This document shows, in pieces, positions 1 through 10,094 of a DNA stretch of 64,000 nucleotides. Position 1 is the first letter of the stretch, and each line of letters starts with the position of its first letter. The notes beneath the pieces were generated by a model. It did no database searches. It was not told the DNA's origin and was given only the letters and a program-made list of their open reading frames with translations. Origin of the DNA: GCA-003244245 sp050700355 (GTDB lineage: Bacteria > Actinomycetota > Actinomycetes > Mycobacteriales > Pseudonocardiaceae); the NCBI GenBank assembly GCA_050700355.1, contig JBOHHE010000057.1, positions 38,211 to 102,210 on the forward strand, read 5' to 3'. Made by a program: the position numbers and the translations under genes.

Positions 1-998
1 TCATCCAGCAACGCTTCGTGCGTGACCGAAGACGCTCGCCACAGATAGAGCGACATTGCCCCAGGAATTGTGTTGATCTCATTGACCCACAACTGGTCTC
101 CATCCAGAAGGTAGTCTATCCGGGCGACACCCCGAACCTGAACGAGGGAAGACACCGCCAAAGCGTAACGGCGTAGACGTTCTTCGATATCTGGAGCAAG
201 TATGGCCGGCAGCTCGCGAGGAGCACCGGTCAAACCCCCGCCGCTCAGGTACTTATCCTCATAAGTGTAGAACTCGGCAGCTGAATCACGGACCGGCCGT
301 TCTATCTCGGACAGAGCCGGGGAGCCGTGCCCGCGGACAGAGATATTAAGGTCGATAGAATTCGGTAGATAGGGTTCGACCACCGCTCCCAACCGAAGGT
401 GCGGAGAGCTGTCAAGCAAAGAAAGTGCTGTTTCGATTCCATCCACCACAGATATGCCAATAGATGATCCACCATATCTCGGCTTTACCAGCCAGGGGGC
501 AGGAAAATCAGGCGCCGGCCCGTCCTCTAAGAGCGCGAACCGCGGTAAAGTCGGTATCCCCGCGGCGGCCAAAACACCTCCGAAGGCCAACTTATCCATT
601 CCTAGTGCTGCGGATCGTACCGTCGGGCCGGTATACTTCACGCCCGCGAGATCGAGCACGCTTTGCAGGCGGCCGTCTTCTCCGGGGCCCCCGTGACAGC
701 AGTTCACCGCAACGTCGAAGTGCAAATTTCGAAGCCGACCCAATGCTCGCCGCTCCGCGAACCCGTTGCCCATCCCGGTAACCAGCACTACGGCGCGGGA
801 GTCCGAAGGTACTCCGTTTACGAATGCCTCCGCCTCTAAATCCGGCGCCACCAGATGCCAGTTTCCGCTCTTGGTCCAGTAGAGTGCCGCCACGTCGTGG
901 CCGCCGCTGGAGAGCACCCGGCACACCTGCAAACCGGTGAGAATACTGACGTCGTGTTCCGGCGACGGACCTCCGAAGAGGACGCATGTACTAACCAC
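1..998 (-). CDS. D-alanine--D-alanine ligase-like ATP-grasp enzyme (C-terminus beyond window)
   Basis: Translation from GTG at 998 gives an N-terminal FGGPSPEHDVS block (the Ddl substrate-binding Glu), CCHGGPGEDG, LVKPRYGGSSIGIS (ATP-grasp), YEDKYLSGGG (omega loop with the Lys-Tyr pair typical of D-Ala-D-Ala rather than D-Ala-D-Lac ligases) and RIDYLL..VNEINTIPG (Mg-binding). These support ATP-dependent joining of two D-amino acids, or a close variant. The start is set by an upstream in-frame stop and an AAAGG motif about 9 nt upstream. It lies 28 bp downstream of the MurF-like gene and is probably co-transcribed with it. It has TTA codons and more A/T at third positions than the core genes to its right. 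About 330 residues are visible and the last part lies outside the window. Whether this is the housekeeping Ddl or a paralogue cannot be told here. Confidence 0.85.
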   Translation of the reverse strand, partial: MVSTCVLFGGPSPEHDVSILTGLQVCRVLSSGGHDVAALYWTKSGNWHLVAPDLEAEAFVNGVPSDSRAVVLVTGMGNGFAERRALGRLRNLHFDVAVNCCHGGPGEDGRLQSVLDLAGVKYTGPTVRSAALGMDKLAFGGVLAAAGIPTLPRFALLEDGPAPDFPAPWLVKPRYGGSSIGISVVDGIETALSLLDSSPHLRLGAVVEPYLPNSIDLNISVRGHGSPALSEIERPVRDSAAEFYTYEDKYLSGGGLTGAPRELPAILAPDIEERLRRYALAVSSLVQVRGVARIDYLLDGDQLWVNEINTIPGAMSLYLWRASSVTHEALLD

Positions 999-1026
999 AG
1001 TCGCACGCCTTTCTGTTCACCTGGAC

Positions 1027-2553
1027 TCACGGATAGTGGTCCGGCAAATCATTTTCGTACAGCACAACATCATTTTCGGTGAGGTTCTCACGAACCCATC
1101 GGACGGCGTCATCCCTGGTCGGCACCAACCGGACGGTCGCACTGCCACCTCGACTACCGCTCCGCATCGCGGATAGATTGGTTCGCCCGACGATAAAGAT
1201 ATCGGTTGCATCCGTTGCCGCATTTCGGGCGAACCTCTCATTTTCCTTGTACTGCTCATTTCCCAACTCTATCATCCCTGGTGAAACAACCACGCGGCGA
1301 CCGCCGTTAGAAATCCGCGAGAGAAGCCTCAACGCGCTCGCCGCTCCGGCTGGATTCGAATTGTAAGTATCGTCGATGACTCGTACTCCATGGGATGTCG
1401 TCACAACCTGCTGACGATGAGCAGGGGTTGGTAAAGATTCCAGCCGATTCAGTATGTGCTCTATCGCAACATCAAGCGCCAAGGCCACCGAAATCGCCGC
1501 CGCAACATTGTTTGCGAATACTCCAGGATTCCGCACCACCCCGACCTGTTCACCGGAAACATAGACGGCAAGTTGGCCATCAAATGGGACTACGGCGACA
1601 TCATTACCGTCCTTGACGCTACCACAACGCATCACAGATTTGCCGGAGGCCATCTTTTTAGCCATGCTTTTCAGATGGGGTGAATCGGTGCTCAATATGG
1701 CCAGATCGACCTTCTCCAGCAGTTCGGCCTTGGCTTCAGCTATGTTGTCCAAGGAGCCCATACGTTCCATGTGAACAGCATCAATAGCGGTAATCACACC
1801 AATGTTCGGCCGCAACCAGCCGCAGATGTCTCTGATTTCGCCTTTGCCATAAGTACCGACCTCGGCCACGAGCACTTCGGTACCTTCCGCCAGATGCTCG
1901 TTGATAGTTCGGCAAAGTCCGGCTGTGTTATTGAAACTTGCCGGACTTGCCACAACTACGCGCACACCCGAGACCAGGTGCCTTACATACTCCTTGGTCG
2001 TGGTCTTTCCGTAGGAGCCGGTGATCGCAACAACTACTGGACCGACAGCTGTGAGCCGCTTGCTCGCTGCATCGACATAGCGCCGGGCGAGGCGGCTCTC
2101 AACGGGCCGTGTGATCACCAGGGCCAAATCCACGAAAACAGGGATCAGCACCGCTGAGAAAGCCAACGGGGCAACGCTGGTGAGAATTACTAAGCCAAGC
2201 ACCGAGATAATTGCAACCATCGAGCCCGTGACCAGGGCGAGGAACTTGAGCCGTCGAGTCCAGACCAGGCGCGCCGAACGCCCTCGTACCGTGAGACCGA
2301 GTGGACCCAAGCCGAGTATTATTCCAGTAATACAGGCAGCCAGCGGAAACCAGGCCGATACGATGGCGCCAAGAACTGCACCGACAACCATTGCTATATT
2401 TATCGGACGGTGCAGCCACCAGCGCATGACGAATCGCGTGGTAGATCCAGGTATGTAATGTTCCCGTTGGGCGATTCTCAGCCACCGTAAGAGGGCGAGC
2501 GCCGCGCCGGCCAAGGCGAGAACCACGGAGAAGACGATTATTGCCACAGTCAT
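1027..2553 (-). CDS. MurF-like Mur ligase with N-terminal membrane domain
   Basis: The 508-residue protein has about 160 N-terminal residues with roughly four hydrophobic segments, then a Mur-ligase core. The core has the P-loop AITGSYGKTTTK, the ASFNNTAG block, the VAEVGTYGKGEI block, the AIDAVHMERMGS region and, in the C-terminal domain, VIDDTYNSNP and SPGMIELG. In MurF these elements add D-Ala-D-Ala to a UDP-muramyl tripeptide. Normal MurF is soluble and about 450-480 aa, so the membrane domain is unusual and argues for a secondary, membrane-linked ligase. It overlaps the upstream hydrolase by 4 bp (ATGA) and is followed by the Ddl-like gene, so D-Ala-D-Ala or an analogue made by the neighbour is the likely substrate (inference). 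Confidence 0.85.
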   Translation of the reverse strand: MTVAIIVFSVVLALAGAALALLRWLRIAQREHYIPGSTTRFVMRWWLHRPINIAMVVGAVLGAIVSAWFPLAACITGIILGLGPLGLTVRGRSARLVWTRRLKFLALVTGSMVAIISVLGLVILTSVAPLAFSAVLIPVFVDLALVITRPVESRLARRYVDAASKRLTAVGPVVVAITGSYGKTTTKEYVRHLVSGVRVVVASPASFNNTAGLCRTINEHLAEGTEVLVAEVGTYGKGEIRDICGWLRPNIGVITAIDAVHMERMGSLDNIAEAKAELLEKVDLAILSTDSPHLKSMAKKMASGKSVMRCGSVKDGNDVAVVPFDGQLAVYVSGEQVGVVRNPGVFANNVAAAISVALALDVAIEHILNRLESLPTPAHRQQVVTTSHGVRVIDDTYNSNPAGAASALRLLSRISNGGRRVVVSPGMIELGNEQYKENERFARNAATDATDIFIVGRTNLSAMRSGSRGGSATVRLVPTRDDAVRWVRENLTENDVVLYENDLPDHYP

Positions 2554-3293
2554 GTGTTACCCGGGCTTTCCAGCTTATCGATTGCGGCGCGAAGGTGTTC
2601 GGGTGCGGAAATGGGGAGCAGGTGTCCGATCTCCGGCAGAATCATGAGGTCGGCCCGCGAGATGATTTCTGCCGCCGTCTGCGCCATCTCTGGTGAAGCC
2701 TCCGCATCAGCGGAGCCCCAGACCATCTGCACAGGGCATCGAAGTTTGCGGAGGTCTTGTTCGTAATCTTCATTGACAACCCGGACCATGATAGAACGCA
2801 TAACACCCTCGGCGGCCCGGTAGTCGGTCGATCCGTATCTATTTCGTACTCGATTGAGCAGACCGTCGCTTACCAAGTTCCACCGACGGAGCGCACGGCC
2901 GAGCCGCACCGGCAGCGGAGGAGCTGGCCGAGCAGATTTTCGGCGCAACAATGGCACCCCGGTGAGAACGAGCCCGCTTACACGATCCGGGAAATGAGCC
3001 CCCAGGCGGAGGGCGACCCTTCCGCCAAAGGAGTGACCCACTACAATCGGAGGATGCGGACATTCGTCTAGCACAGGAATGAGATGCTCGGCGTACTCCA
3101 TGGTGCCCCAAATTTCACCGGGGGCGGGAGACAATCCGAATCCTGGCAGGTCGACCGCCAGGGCATCCAAGCCGGCAAGTGTCGCCGTGAAGTCTTGCCG
3201 ATTCCGACCCCAACCGTGAAGTGCAATAACCGTAGGTGGCCCGGTACCGAACCGCTCGGCGAATAACCGACCTGCCGAGTACGTGGTGAGCAT
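2550..3293 (-). CDS. Alpha/beta-fold hydrolase
   Basis: A 247-residue alpha/beta hydrolase with oxyanion-side motif ALHGWGRN, nucleophile elbow VVGHSFGG, an acidic region WGSADAEAS and catalytic-His region LPEIGHLLPIS. It is probably a cytoplasmic esterase or amidase of unknown substrate. I chose ATG 3293 because GGAG lies six bases upstream. A longer reading from GTG 3332 adds 13 residues but has no ribosome-binding site. It is the first gene of a three-gene unit (hydrolase, MurF-like, Ddl-like). Its stop overlaps the MurF-like start, which suggests translational coupling and a role in processing the same peptide. Confidence 0.8.
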   Translation of the reverse strand: MLTTYSAGRLFAERFGTGPPTVIALHGWGRNRQDFTATLAGLDALAVDLPGFGLSPAPGEIWGTMEYAEHLIPVLDECPHPPIVVGHSFGGRVALRLGAHFPDRVSGLVLTGVPLLRRKSARPAPPLPVRLGRALRRWNLVSDGLLNRVRNRYGSTDYRAAEGVMRSIMVRVVNEDYEQDLRKLRCPVQMVWGSADAEASPEMAQTAAEIISRADLMILPEIGHLLPISAPEHLRAAIDKLESPGNT

Positions 3294-3501
3294 CACTTTC
3301 TCCGTCGCGGGGTGACACACATTTATCTTCACACTGCGAAACTCAGCGGCCCACGGCTCCTGTCCGGCCGTAGGCTGTGAAGTCTACTGGCCGCCACTCG
3401 GGCTACGCAGCCGGGCACAAGTGCGGCGACGGAGATCTTGGGGTTACTCACGACGTACCACGTAGAGACGTTTGGTGAGGGTTGGTACATGAGGGCGATG
3501 A

Positions 3502-4443
3502 CTATTCTTGCAGGGCTCGGACCACCCGGGATGGTGCGGGCCTGCCCAGCTTCCCGGCCATCCACACGCTGGTCCGAACCAGAGCATCCAGATCTACTCC
3601 GTGCGCGATACCGAGCCCGTCCAACATCCACACCAGGTCCTCGGTGGCGAGATTGCCGGTAGCCGATTCGGCATAGGGGCAACCGCCCAGTCCACCGGCG
3701 GAGGCATCCACACAAGTCACTCCGGCACGCAGGGCGGTGAGCGTGTTGGATAGGGCCTGACCGTAGGTGTCGTGGAAGTGCACGGCGAGTACATCAGCCC
3801 CGACACCAGCCCGGCGAAACCCGGAAAGCAGCGCGGCGACATGGCCCGGAGTGGCCACCCCGATGGTGTCCCCCAGCGAAAGCTCCGAACACCCCATGTC
3901 CAGCAGCCTGCGACCGACGGCGACGACCTGATGTACCGGCACAGCACCCTCCCATGGATCACCGAAGCACATCGAGAGGTATCCCCGCACGGCGAGCCCG
4001 GCAGCCCGAGCCCGGGCCACCACCGGGAAGAGCATCACGAACTGCTCGTCCAGACCCCGATTGAGGTTGCGCTGGGCGAAGCTCTCGGTGGCCGAGGCAA
4101 AGACCGCGATCTCGGCGATGCCGGCCGCCAGCGCCCGGTCCAACCCGCGCTCGTTGGGCACCAGCACGGGGTAGCGCACCCCCTCTCGGCGCACCAGCAA
4201 CTGGAGCAACTCCGCGGCGTCGGCCAGTTGCGGCACCCAGCGTGGATGCACGAAGCTGGTGGCCTCCAAGACCGTCAACCCAGCCCCGGCCAGCCGGTCC
4301 AGAAATTCGGCCTTGACCTCGACAGGCACCAGCGAGGTCTCGTTCTGCAAGCCGTCGCGAGCCCCGACCTCCCAGATCCGCACCCGCTCGGGCAGCCCGT
4401 CGCTGCGGTGGAGGTGGGGCAGTCCGGTCGGTCTGGCCGCCAT
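3502..4443 (-). CDS. mvaB: Hydroxymethylglutaryl-CoA lyase
   Basis: A 313-residue HMGL/DRE-TIM metallolyase that splits HMG-CoA into acetoacetate and acetyl-CoA (leucine catabolism). Visible family motifs are WEVGARDGLQNE (metal and catalytic Arg/Asp), ATSFVHPRWVPQLAD, LSLGDTIGVATPG, VHFHDTYGQAL (metal His-x-His) and the glycine/cysteine loop GGLGGCPYAESATGNLATED with the conserved catalytic Cys. Length fits the family. It sits before acyl-CoA carboxylase genes in a chromosomal core area, consistent with branched-chain amino acid degradation. The 208 bp on its downstream side (3294-3501) contain no gene that I can see. Confidence 0.95.
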   Translation of the reverse strand: MAARPTGLPHLHRSDGLPERVRIWEVGARDGLQNETSLVPVEVKAEFLDRLAGAGLTVLEATSFVHPRWVPQLADAAELLQLLVRREGVRYPVLVPNERGLDRALAAGIAEIAVFASATESFAQRNLNRGLDEQFVMLFPVVARARAAGLAVRGYLSMCFGDPWEGAVPVHQVVAVGRRLLDMGCSELSLGDTIGVATPGHVAALLSGFRRAGVGADVLAVHFHDTYGQALSNTLTALRAGVTCVDASAGGLGGCPYAESATGNLATEDLVWMLDGLGIAHGVDLDALVRTSVWMAGKLGRPAPSRVVRALQE

Positions 4444-4479
4444 CCCGTTAGCCTGTCACACCTCGCTGCCGGTCAGGTC

Positions 4480-4986
4480 TCAGTGCCGGTCAGCCACGTC
4501 GGATTCGCCCGGATCCAGGTCGTATTGAAGCAGTGAATGCACCCGCTCGACCTGTGGAATGTCGTCGAACTCCAGCGGTTCGTCGGAGGCCGACTCAATG
4601 CTCAGCGTGCCGCAACCCAGCAGTCGCTCGACGACGGTGTACCGGAACTGCACGCTGTTGATCCGGTGGACCGGGATATCGATGCCGCTGCGCGACAGGA
4701 TGCCCTCCCGGACCAGCACCCGCCTGGTGGTGAGCACGAAATGCGTGGTGCGCCAGCGCAGCAGCGGCACCAACGTCAACCACACCGCTCCGGCACCGCC
4801 AAGGCCTACCAGCACGATCCAGGCATAGAGCTCCCAGGACTGCCCGGCGGCCAGCGCGGCGAGATAGGCGCACAGAGCCACGATGAGCAGGAAGGTCAGC
4901 ACCGGCACAACCAGCATCTTCCAATGTGGGTGCTTATGGATCACTACCCGCTCGTCGGATCTCAACAGCTCATCCGGGTACGCCAC
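4480..4986 (-). CDS. PH-domain membrane protein (YdbS-like, bPH2)
   Basis: A 168-residue protein with two adjacent transmembrane segments (about residues 23-45 and 53-75), followed by a bacterial PH domain: THFVLTTRRVLVREGIL then SGIDIPVHRINSVQF and GCGTLSIESASDEPLEFDDIP. This is the usual architecture of actinobacterial PH-domain proteins. Their function is unclear and is probably membrane-related. It lies between HMG-CoA lyase and birA on the same strand, 78 bp from birA. The C-terminal tail (DPGESDVADRH) is charged. Family assignment is firm; role unknown. Confidence 0.88.
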   Translation of the reverse strand: MAYPDELLRSDERVVIHKHPHWKMLVVPVLTFLLIVALCAYLAALAAGQSWELYAWIVLVGLGGAGAVWLTLVPLLRWRTTHFVLTTRRVLVREGILSRSGIDIPVHRINSVQFRYTVVERLLGCGTLSIESASDEPLEFDDIPQVERVHSLLQYDLDPGESDVADRH

Positions 4987-5064
4987 CGCTCCTCCTCCTG
5001 ACCGCAGGCGCGAGCACGGTACCGCTGCGCGGGCAACCCAGGCGATCGCCGGAGCCGGAGAAGA

Positions 5065-5883
5065 TCAGCCCACCCGAACATGCGTGACGTCGCCGGCTGC
5101 CAGCGCACGGAGTCGCCCATCCGACAACACCATCAGGCGACCCTCGCTGTCCAGATCCACCGCGCTGCCGGTGAGCGCGGATTGCCCCGGCAACTCGACC
5201 CGGACCTGTTTGCCCAGGGTCGCGCAACAGTGCCGATATGCCTCTCGTAGCCCGGTGGCGTCCGGATCACCCCCGTGCCCGCACCACCCCAGTACCGCTC
5301 GGTCCAGCTCATGCAGCAGAGCTCGCAGCAGCAGCTCACGATCAGTACAGGCGGCTTGCTCCAGTGCCAACGAGGTGGCACCGGGCACCGGCAGTTCATC
5401 GGGTTGCACTGTCACGTTGAGCCCGATACCGATCACCACGGCGGGCCCGGGGACCACTTCGACGAGGATTCCGGCAGCCTTCCGCCCGTCCGCGCCGAGC
5501 AGCAAATCGTTCGGCCACTTCAGCGCGGCCGGAATGGCGGCCAGCTCGGTGACGATCCGGCACAGTGCGACGCCTGCCAACAGCGGCAGCCAGCCCCACC
5601 GGGCCTGCGGTACCTCGCGCGGCCGCAGCAGCACGGACAACGCCAGCCCGGATCGGGCTGGCGCGACCCACCGGCGATTCACCCGCCCGCGTCCGGCGCT
5701 CTGGTGCTCACCGATGAGTACCGTGCGATCGTGTGCCCCGGCTCGCGCGGCGGCAACCAGCGCGGCGTTCGTCGAAGGCAGCGAAGCGACGACGTCCAGC
5801 GCGGCATATGGCCCGGCCGGGACCACCAACGCCCGGCGCAGCACGTCCGCGCGGAGCGGGGGCCGATCAAGAGCGGACAACAC
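5065..5883 (-). CDS. birA: Biotin--[acetyl-CoA-carboxylase] ligase
   Basis: A 272-residue biotin protein ligase without the DNA-binding N-terminus of E. coli BirA, i.e. the monofunctional class. Motifs: STNAALVAAA, the biotinyl-AMP loop EHQSAGRGRVNRRW, LKWPNDLL with the catalytic Lys, and GIGLNVTV. It activates biotin and transfers it to the BCCP lysine, here very likely the EAMKMEN site of the alpha subunit encoded at 11094-12860. It is divergently placed from the carboxylase beta subunit gene across a 98-bp spacer, a common actinobacterial arrangement. Confidence 0.93.
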   Translation of the reverse strand: MLSALDRPPLRADVLRRALVVPAGPYAALDVVASLPSTNAALVAAARAGAHDRTVLIGEHQSAGRGRVNRRWVAPARSGLALSVLLRPREVPQARWGWLPLLAGVALCRIVTELAAIPAALKWPNDLLLGADGRKAAGILVEVVPGPAVVIGIGLNVTVQPDELPVPGATSLALEQAACTDRELLLRALLHELDRAVLGWCGHGGDPDATGLREAYRHCCATLGKQVRVELPGQSALTGSAVDLDSEGRLMVLSDGRLRALAAGDVTHVRVG

Positions 5884-5981
5884 AGAGCAACGCTAACGCC
5901 TGCCCGTAGCGCCTGCGCGAATCGTCACACTCCTGTCCCGGGCAGCGACGTTTCTTAAGGACGCTCCTAGGGTGTTCCACC

Positions 5982-7612
<1,631 letters not shown>

Positions 7613-7616
<4 letters not shown>

Positions 7617-7852
7617 GCGGCGATACGAGTCCTAGTTCACCTCCGCATTCACGGGTTATCCACATCGTGCGGGGTGATCCCTCGGACGAGGAGGTCGCCG
7701 CGCTGACCACAGTGATCGTCAGCTTGGGCAGCAGGAGGTCGGCGCGCATCCGATCGCCCGAAACTGGCCAGCGCTCGGCCTGGGCACACCCGCTGCATGC
7801 TTCCCTGCATCCCGGCCCCGGCGCCTGGCGGACCTCAGCGCTGCCACGCTAA
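7613..7852 (+). CDS. accE: Acyl-CoA carboxylase epsilon subunit
   Basis: A 79-residue protein read from TTG at 7613, which overlaps the pccB stop as TTGA. It carries the features of the small epsilon subunit: VIHIVRGDPSDEEVAALTTVI near the N-terminus and the C-terminal PGAWRTSALPR. The family binds the beta-subunit core and stimulates AccD5-type carboxylases in actinobacteria. No ATG or GTG fits the start; coupling to pccB translation explains the TTG. The linker between the two conserved blocks is Pro/Ser/Arg-rich. The next 141 bp to maf hold no gene. Confidence 0.88.
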
Positions 7853-7993
7853 TTCACGTTCTGCACGGCAATGCACCCGCACGGTACCCAGAACGCCGCC
7901 AAGCACAACGCCGCCAAGCACATAGTGGCCCGGCAGCTCATCTTTCCGAGCTCGGCAGCTGGAGCTTGCGGCGGGTCCGTACAGTGCGGTGCC

Positions 7994-8650
7994 GTGCGCC
8001 TGATTCTTGCTTCCGCCTCCCCTGCCCGGCTCACCGTGCTGCGCGCCGCCGGAGTACGACCCGTCGTACGGGTGTCCGGAGTGGACGAACATGCGCTGGC
8101 CGCCGCGCTGGGCGACGCGTCGCCCCGAAAACTGGTCATCACGCTGGCTCGGGCGAAGGCCGATGCGGTGGCAGCACAGGTTGGTGACGAGTACCCCGAG
8201 GCCGTGATCGTCGGATGTGACTCGATGCTGTACATGGGAGGTGAAGTGGTCGGCAAACCCGGCTGTGCAGACGTCGCTCGACGACGCTGGCAGGCGATGG
8301 CGGGCGGCACCGGCGAACTGCTGACCGGCCATGCGATAGTGCGGCTGCACGCGGGCGTTGCGGTGACAAGCGCCAGTGCCGCCGAGACCACCCTGGTCCA
8401 CTTCGGCACCCCGAGCGCCGAGGAGATCGCTGCCTACATCGGCACCGGCGAGCCGCTGAAGGTGGCAGGCGGATTCACCTTGGACGGTCTGGGCGGCTGG
8501 TTCGTGGAGGGGATCGAAGGTGATCCGTCCAGCGTGATGGGTATCAGCCTGCCACTGACCCGGCAGCTGCTCGCCGAGGTCGGCATAGGCGTGATCGAGC
8601 TGTGGAATGGACCCAGCCGGTTGGGCCAGCCGGCTGCGCCCCCCGGTTGA
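7994..8650 (+). CDS. maf: Maf-family nucleoside triphosphate pyrophosphatase
   Basis: A 218-residue Maf protein starting at GTG 7994 so that the universal N-terminus LILASASPARLTVLR follows directly. Other motifs are VSGVDE, IVGCDSMLYMGGEVVGKPG (the conserved Asp base with a GK-P loop) and the C-terminal FTLDGLGGWFVEGIEGDPSSVMGISL. The family hydrolyses non-canonical or mis-modified NTPs to NMP and PPi and is linked to septum control. The order birA / pccB / accE / maf is a common actinobacterial block. A longer reading back to 7871 would add a non-conserved arginine-poor tail and is unlikely. Confidence 0.92.
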   Translation: MRLILASASPARLTVLRAAGVRPVVRVSGVDEHALAAALGDASPRKLVITLARAKADAVAAQVGDEYPEAVIVGCDSMLYMGGEVVGKPGCADVARRRWQAMAGGTGELLTGHAIVRLHAGVAVTSASAAETTLVHFGTPSAEEIAAYIGTGEPLKVAGGFTLDGLGGWFVEGIEGDPSSVMGISLPLTRQLLAEVGIGVIELWNGPSRLGQPAAPPG

Positions 8651-8662
8651 CCCAGACGACGG

Positions 8663-8947
8663 TCAGCGAATTGCCTGCTCCACCATCCGGTAGCCGAACA
8701 GCCGCCGTAGCCGGGCACGTCCACTGTTTCCACGGCGCGGCGGTTCCGGGATCGCCTCCACATGTAGTGCACAGCGAGGGCAGGCCCGACCGATGGCACT
8801 CACCATGGCGGCAGCGTGAACGGTGTGTCCACACAGCGCGATATAGGTCCCCCGCCCAGCGGCAATACCGGCAGCTGCGGCGTCGTCACTTACTAAATGG
8901 GCGAGGCCATCGACAGTGCAGGTCAGCGATGACGTGTAGGACCCCAC
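8663..8947 (-). CDS. Small conserved Cys/His protein, possible zinc-binding
   Basis: A 94-residue protein of the kind found in many Pseudonocardiales genomes. After a short N-terminus it has CGHTVHAAAMVSA followed by CPRCALHVEA, so a C-x2-H ... C-x2-C arrangement that could bind one zinc ion. No enzymatic motif is visible. It converges on maf with a 12-bp gap. Function unknown. The 244 bp between its start and the XRE regulator (8948-9191) contain no gene or clear promoter that I can identify. Confidence 0.6.
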   Translation of the reverse strand: MGSYTSSLTCTVDGLAHLVSDDAAAAGIAAGRGTYIALCGHTVHAAAMVSAIGRACPRCALHVEAIPEPPRRGNSGRARLRRLFGYRMVEQAIR

Positions 8948-9191
8948 GGCGTAACCCCTCCCTACGCTGGGTAGTTCACCGGCACTGCGTGTAGCTTGGG
9001 GTGCCGAACCCGAACCTTCGTCCCGCTACGGTCCCAGACGTCTCGTACCGATGCAAGAACCGATGCACACACAGAATGCCAGCATCCGAGGCTAGGATGC
9101 GAACGCCATCGCCCAACTGGGCCACCGCTCTGTACAGCACGGGGTGTGAGGTGGGAACATCGCGCTGCGGCGTTCACCCGAAGGGGGAATT

Positions 9192-10094
9192 TTGACCTTA
9201 GCTCAGCCGGACCACTACCCGATCTCCGGCAATCCACAGGCACCGGCCCGGAGCGGACCGACCGTGCTACGCATCGCGTTGGGCGCCCAGCTACGTGGGC
9301 TCCGGGAAGCGAGCGGGATCACGCGCGAAGCCGCAGGCCATGCGATCCGGGCATCACACGCCAAGATCAGCCGCCTCGAGCTCGGCAGGGTCGGCTTCAA
9401 GCAGCGGGATGTCGCCGACCTGCTGACCCTCTACGGCATCACCGACGAGCAGGAACGAGAAGCGTTCCTCACCCTGGCACAGCAGGCCAACACCCCTGGC
9501 TGGTGGCACCAATACAGCGACATCCTGCCGCACTGGTTCGAAATGTACCTCGGCTTGGAGCAGGCCAGTTCGGTCATCCGCACGTATGAGCCCCAACTCG
9601 TACCCGGCCTGTTGCAGACCGAGGAATGCGCCCGCGCGGTCATCCGTCTGGGCCATTCGAGCGAGTCCGTCGACGATATCGAGCGCCGGGTGGCGCTGCG
9701 CATGAGACGTCAGGAGTTGCTCACCCAGCCCGGAGCACCCAACCTGTGGGCCGTGGTGGACGAGGCGGCGCTCTGGCGGCTCGGCGGTCGCACGGCAATG
9801 CGCGAACAGATCCAGCATCTGATCGAGCTGGCCGAGCTTCCGAACATCACACTGCAGGCGGTACCGTTCTACTCAGGGGGCCATGCCGCAGCGGGCGGCC
9901 CATTCACCATACTTCGGTTCGCCGACCCCGATCTGCCCGACGTGGTCTACCTCGAGCAACTCACCAGTGCGCTGTACTTGGACAAGAGCCAGGACATCGA
10001 TCACTATCTGGTGGTTATGGATCGGCTCTGCGTCCAGGCCAAATCACCGTCCAAAACAGCCCGATTCCTGGCCAGCATCATCAAAGAGGTCTGA
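9192..10094 (+). CDS. XRE-family regulator with DUF5753 domain
   Basis: A 300-residue protein: helix-turn-helix of the HTH_31/XRE type at about residues 27-85 (GAQLRGLREASGITREAAGHAI..SHAKISRLELGR), then the DUF5753 region (WWHQYSDILPHWFEMYLGLEQAS, TYEPQLVPGLLQTEECARAVI, PNITLQAVPFYSGGHAA, FTILRFAD). These regulators are abundant in actinomycetes and usually occur with a small DUF397 protein; no DUF397 gene is seen here. The start is TTG 9192 preceded by AAGGGGGA, rather close. It is convergent with the methyltransferase, whose stop abuts directly. Confidence 0.9.
   Translation: MTLAQPDHYPISGNPQAPARSGPTVLRIALGAQLRGLREASGITREAAGHAIRASHAKISRLELGRVGFKQRDVADLLTLYGITDEQEREAFLTLAQQANTPGWWHQYSDILPHWFEMYLGLEQASSVIRTYEPQLVPGLLQTEECARAVIRLGHSSESVDDIERRVALRMRRQELLTQPGAPNLWAVVDEAALWRLGGRTAMREQIQHLIELAELPNITLQAVPFYSGGHAAAGGPFTILRFADPDLPDVVYLEQLTSALYLDKSQDIDHYLVVMDRLCVQAKSPSKTARFLASIIKEV

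Noticed and set aside
1..2553. Vancomycin resistance operon (vanHAX)
   Set aside because: No lactate dehydrogenase or dipeptidase is visible and the ligase keeps the Lys-Tyr pair of D-Ala-D-Ala ligases.
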